Positions 61,540 to 64,000 of a stretch of 64,000 bases of DNA are shown here, one piece after another. This DNA comes from Sympetrum striolatum (lineage: Eukaryota; Arthropoda; Insecta; Odonata; Libellulidae). The number at the start of each line of letters is the position of its first letter. Positions within the stretch are counted from its first letter, which is position 1. Under the pieces are notes generated by a model. The model did not search any database, was not told the DNA's origin, and was given only the letters and a program-made list of their open reading frames with translations. Location of the stretch: the NCBI GenBank assembly GCA_947579665.1, contig OX388346.1:86306615-86370614 (forward strand), given 5' to 3'. The translations under genes and the position numbers were made by a program.

Positions 61540-61620
61540 TGTCTGTACCCTTTACCCGATGATTGGCTCTGAGCCAAAACTGGTCGGAAAATAAAATCTC
61601 TTAGTGTGGAAATTTACAAA
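61540..61620 (+). repeat. PLE terminal fragment with hammerhead-like block
   Basis: CCCGATGATTGGCTCTGAGCC followed by AAAACTGGTCGG and AATAAAATCTCTTAGTGTGGAAA has the same order (GATGA box, stem-loop, AAAC core, CTGGTC, then ATAAA...GTGGAAAAT) as the PLE ends at 34.7 and 27.9 kb. A lone decayed end in the Dlish-like gene's intron. Confidence 0.6.
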
Positions 61621-61982
61621 ATTCTTTTATATTCTGTTTTGGTGATAGCAGAAAGTAATTTATGTATGTTGCATTCTTTGTAGACCTAGTTTGTACTCTA
61701 ATTTGTCTTTAATACATTTATATTGAAGCATTTATGTAATTACTCATAGATAATTTAAATTTGGAGTTGCCAATGATAATTCATAATGAAATACTTCCAT
61801 GTTTTATTTCGTGCTATCAATATACATAATTGGGTAGAATTTATAGTGTTAGGTTTATAGAGATATTGGTAAACATATCATTTGCTTCACATCTATTATT
61901 TCAGAACTTCAAAAGAATGACCACACAATCAGTAATATTTTAATTAAACTCTATTTAAGTTTCAAATTATAATTATTCTCAG

Positions 61983-62104
61983 GATGAAAAGGTAGAGGAT
62001 GTTTCAAGTGACTATGACATTTTAAGAAAAGGTGGCTCTATAGAAAGGCCTTTTAGTACTGGAACTATGCGTGCTTTTGTTTATTGCCAGTTTATCACAT
62101 TTTA
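61983..62104 (+). CDS. Possible additional or alternative terminal exon of the Dlish-like gene
   Basis: After a TTATTCTCAG acceptor, the phase-0 frame that follows exon 3 stays open for 40 codons (DEKVEDVSSDYDILRKGGSI...) before TAA. No good in-phase donor is visible, so if used it would end the protein after the first SH3 domain. Polar composition and reading-frame match are the only support. Confidence 0.3.
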
Positions 62105-63424
62105 ATTTTGTGTGGATGATGATTAAAGAAGTGTTTCAAAATTTCTCATAATGAGCAAAAACAATTATTACAATTTTTTTCGCAATTCTTCCCCACTTTA
62201 GATAATGAAATATTTTCATCGACAAAACAGAAACTGCCAGTGCTCTAATAATATACTTTTTTTTAATATTCCAGGCTGCATGAGTTGAGCTATGCTTTGT
62301 TTACTGCATCACTATACATTATGTTTTGGAGCTGATTTTTGTGTACTTTTAGCTAACTTGACTATTATTTGTAGCAACTGGAAGATCATGAGTTAGGAGA
62401 GAGCACTTTGAATAAAGTGTAGCTATTTTAATTAATTGATTTAGTGATTAGTAATCAGTAATTTACAAAAGAGTTTGCCTAAAGGGTTTTGATTTATGCT
62501 TTCAAAGACATAATGATTAGTAAGATTTTATTCATGGGCCAATTGAGCAGATTGTTTAGCTTTTGTGAAAGTGGTTAAAATCTTTGGGGGAGCCCATTTG
62601 CCAATTGACCAAAGCTATCAAATCAATAAAAAACAATATGATTTTCTTTGCTTCTAAAAAGTTTTTACTTAATATTTTTTCTATATAATATACAATATGT
62701 GAAAGAAACTTATAGATCAGGTTTCCAATGATAGAATTAGGTTAACCGTGTCAACTGGGATAATCGCTGGTTGAGGTTTCTAGATTATTTGCCAATGTAC
62801 TGAGAATCCATTAAAATTTTTATCTTCAACGGCAACATCAATAGGAAGTACAATTAAACCATTGGTTTTGGGTATCAGTATATTTAAATTGTTACTCTTT
62901 ATTTGATCATTGCATAAACTACTCTTACTTCAGTTTTTTGTTATAGTAACACTTGATTATTATCAGCAAGAATTCAGCTACCCAGAATGTACATATATCT
63001 CTTGTTTGTCTCCCACAATGAATACCTGGGAGTAACTCTTAATAGTAGCTTATCTTTGGCAATTTATAATCTAATGAAGTAGGATTAATCTCTGATTTAG
63101 AGTTAATTCAACTCAGAGCAGCTCATTTTGTTAGTGAATTAAGTTTGACAGTAGTATACAGCTATGATTAATATTAATTATGGTTGGAATTCGGTACAAG
63201 TAACATTAGATTACAGCAAAAATTCTCAAAAATAATCTGCTCTGGAATTTCGGACAAAGTAGATTACATTGCAATTTCAGTAAACAATGTACACAATCTC
63301 TAACAAAATGTTCATATGAATTAATTTCTAAAACAGATGCATAATTACTTAAGGTAATTCCGTCTTCAGAGCATTACAGAAGTTAACATGGTAGATTAGG
63401 TAAGGATAGCGATTATAGGATATC
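62105..63424. other. Intronic sequence of the Dlish-like gene
   Basis: AT-rich, no exon, SINE or transposon end that I could recognise. Confidence 0.5.
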
Positions 63425-63536
63425 TATTATATATAGACGTTTCTCTGGATATACCTATATATATATAGGGGATCAAAATTCCAACCACGTTCCACAAGTG
63501 TCACTAACTTGAAATTTTTACGACGTATTGGCCATA
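63425..63536 (+). mobile_element. tRNA-related SINE, family 2 copy 2 (interrupted)
   Basis: Matches the left half of 33524-33760 up to TATTGGCCATA, where the similarity stops exactly at the 3' end of the CR1-like LINE at 63537. The LINE therefore appears to have inserted into this SINE. Confidence 0.7.
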
Positions 63537-64000
63537 CATCTACATTAATACCCTACAAGCCGCCTTTCGGCGTGTGGCAGGGGGTGTAAACACCAGTTGA
63601 ATCTAAATTACTTCCTTATTCGATTATTGTCACGTATTGCTCGCGGAAAGAATGAATCTCTAAAACGATTCGTCCTAGCATCTATTTCTCTTAACTTACG
63701 GTCATTATCGGATCGACCGACGTAGCAGGGGGGTTGCATGATACCGATTGTATCTTCGGAAAATGTAGTTTCCCTGAATTTATTAAGCAATCGCAGCCTA
63801 GCTTCCAATCTCCTTTCTTTCAAGGATTCCCAACCTACGTCTGAGAGCATTTTTGTAACGCTTGCTTTTTTATCGTAGCATTTCTTAACAAAACGAACCG
63901 CTTTACGCTGCACTTTCTCGAGTTTGCGAGTACACGTTTCATCCGCCGGATCCCATATACTTGCCGCATATTCCAGAAGGGGTCTGACCAAGGTAAAATA
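63537..64000 (-). mobile_element. CR1-like LINE 3' end, copy 2 (runs off the window)
   Basis: The minus-strand frame 63608-63991 encodes [24 protein letters not shown]... to DNNRIRK, the conserved C-terminal tail of a CR1/Jockey-clade RT, followed by the same 3' UTR hairpin and CTACATTAA end as 34250-34678. About four residues differ over the ~113 shared. It continues rightward past the window, so it is longer than copy 1. Confidence 0.87.

Overview
This is eukaryotic nuclear DNA, most likely from an insect or a close arthropod relative. The sequence is AT-rich, the genes are cut into many small exons with GT-AG boundaries, and the intergenic and intronic space is full of arthropod-type transposons. 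Dlish is, to my knowledge, an arthropod gene of Fat/Dachs signalling. I cannot name a species.

Genes from left to right: (1) the first coding exon of a vitamin K-dependent gamma-carboxylase homologue (minus strand, 55-289; the rest lies outside the window). (2) A complete SET/MYND (SmydA-type) gene on the plus strand, 3120 or 3307 to 7609. (3) A complete 14-exon ARMC2 homologue on the minus strand, 18820 to 8562, convergent with the SMYD gene. (4) A complete 29-exon SHPRH homologue on the minus strand, 58095 to 23995, an SNF2-family DNA translocase and E3 ubiquitin ligase. (5) The 5' part of a Dlish-like SH3 gene on the plus strand from 58351, head-to-head with SHPRH, with only 255 bp between the two start codons. 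For genes 2, 3 and 4 I joined exons by hand. All splice phases agree and the summed coding lengths are multiples of three (2004, 2775 and 5448 bases), which is strong internal support for the models.

The five genes do not form a pathway. They look like unlinked housekeeping and developmental functions: protein carboxylation, a putative methyltransferase, cilium/flagellum assembly, post-replication repair and Hippo-pathway growth control.

Mobile DNA: a Penelope-like element (PLE) with an open reverse transcriptase plus GIY-YIG frame (26141-27973), a 3.35-kb decayed piggyBac (41734-45086), a 2.3-kb decayed Tigger/pogo (35001-37302), a Jockey-like LINE tail (55570-56695), two very similar CR1-like LINE 3' ends (34250-34678 and 63537-64000), a decayed RTE-like fragment (21015-21500), hAT MITEs with 8-bp target duplications (1587-1838, 14086-14425), three TTAA-flanked piggyBac-like MITEs, other long-inverted-repeat MITEs, and several tRNA-derived SINEs. 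The most unusual pattern is a set of at least eight PLE-related terminal segments carrying a hammerhead-ribozyme-like core. Five of these loci are inverted repeats, including a 29609-29985 palindrome flanked by a 14-bp direct repeat. I found no prokaryotic operon, CRISPR array or rRNA, and no convincing functional tRNA.
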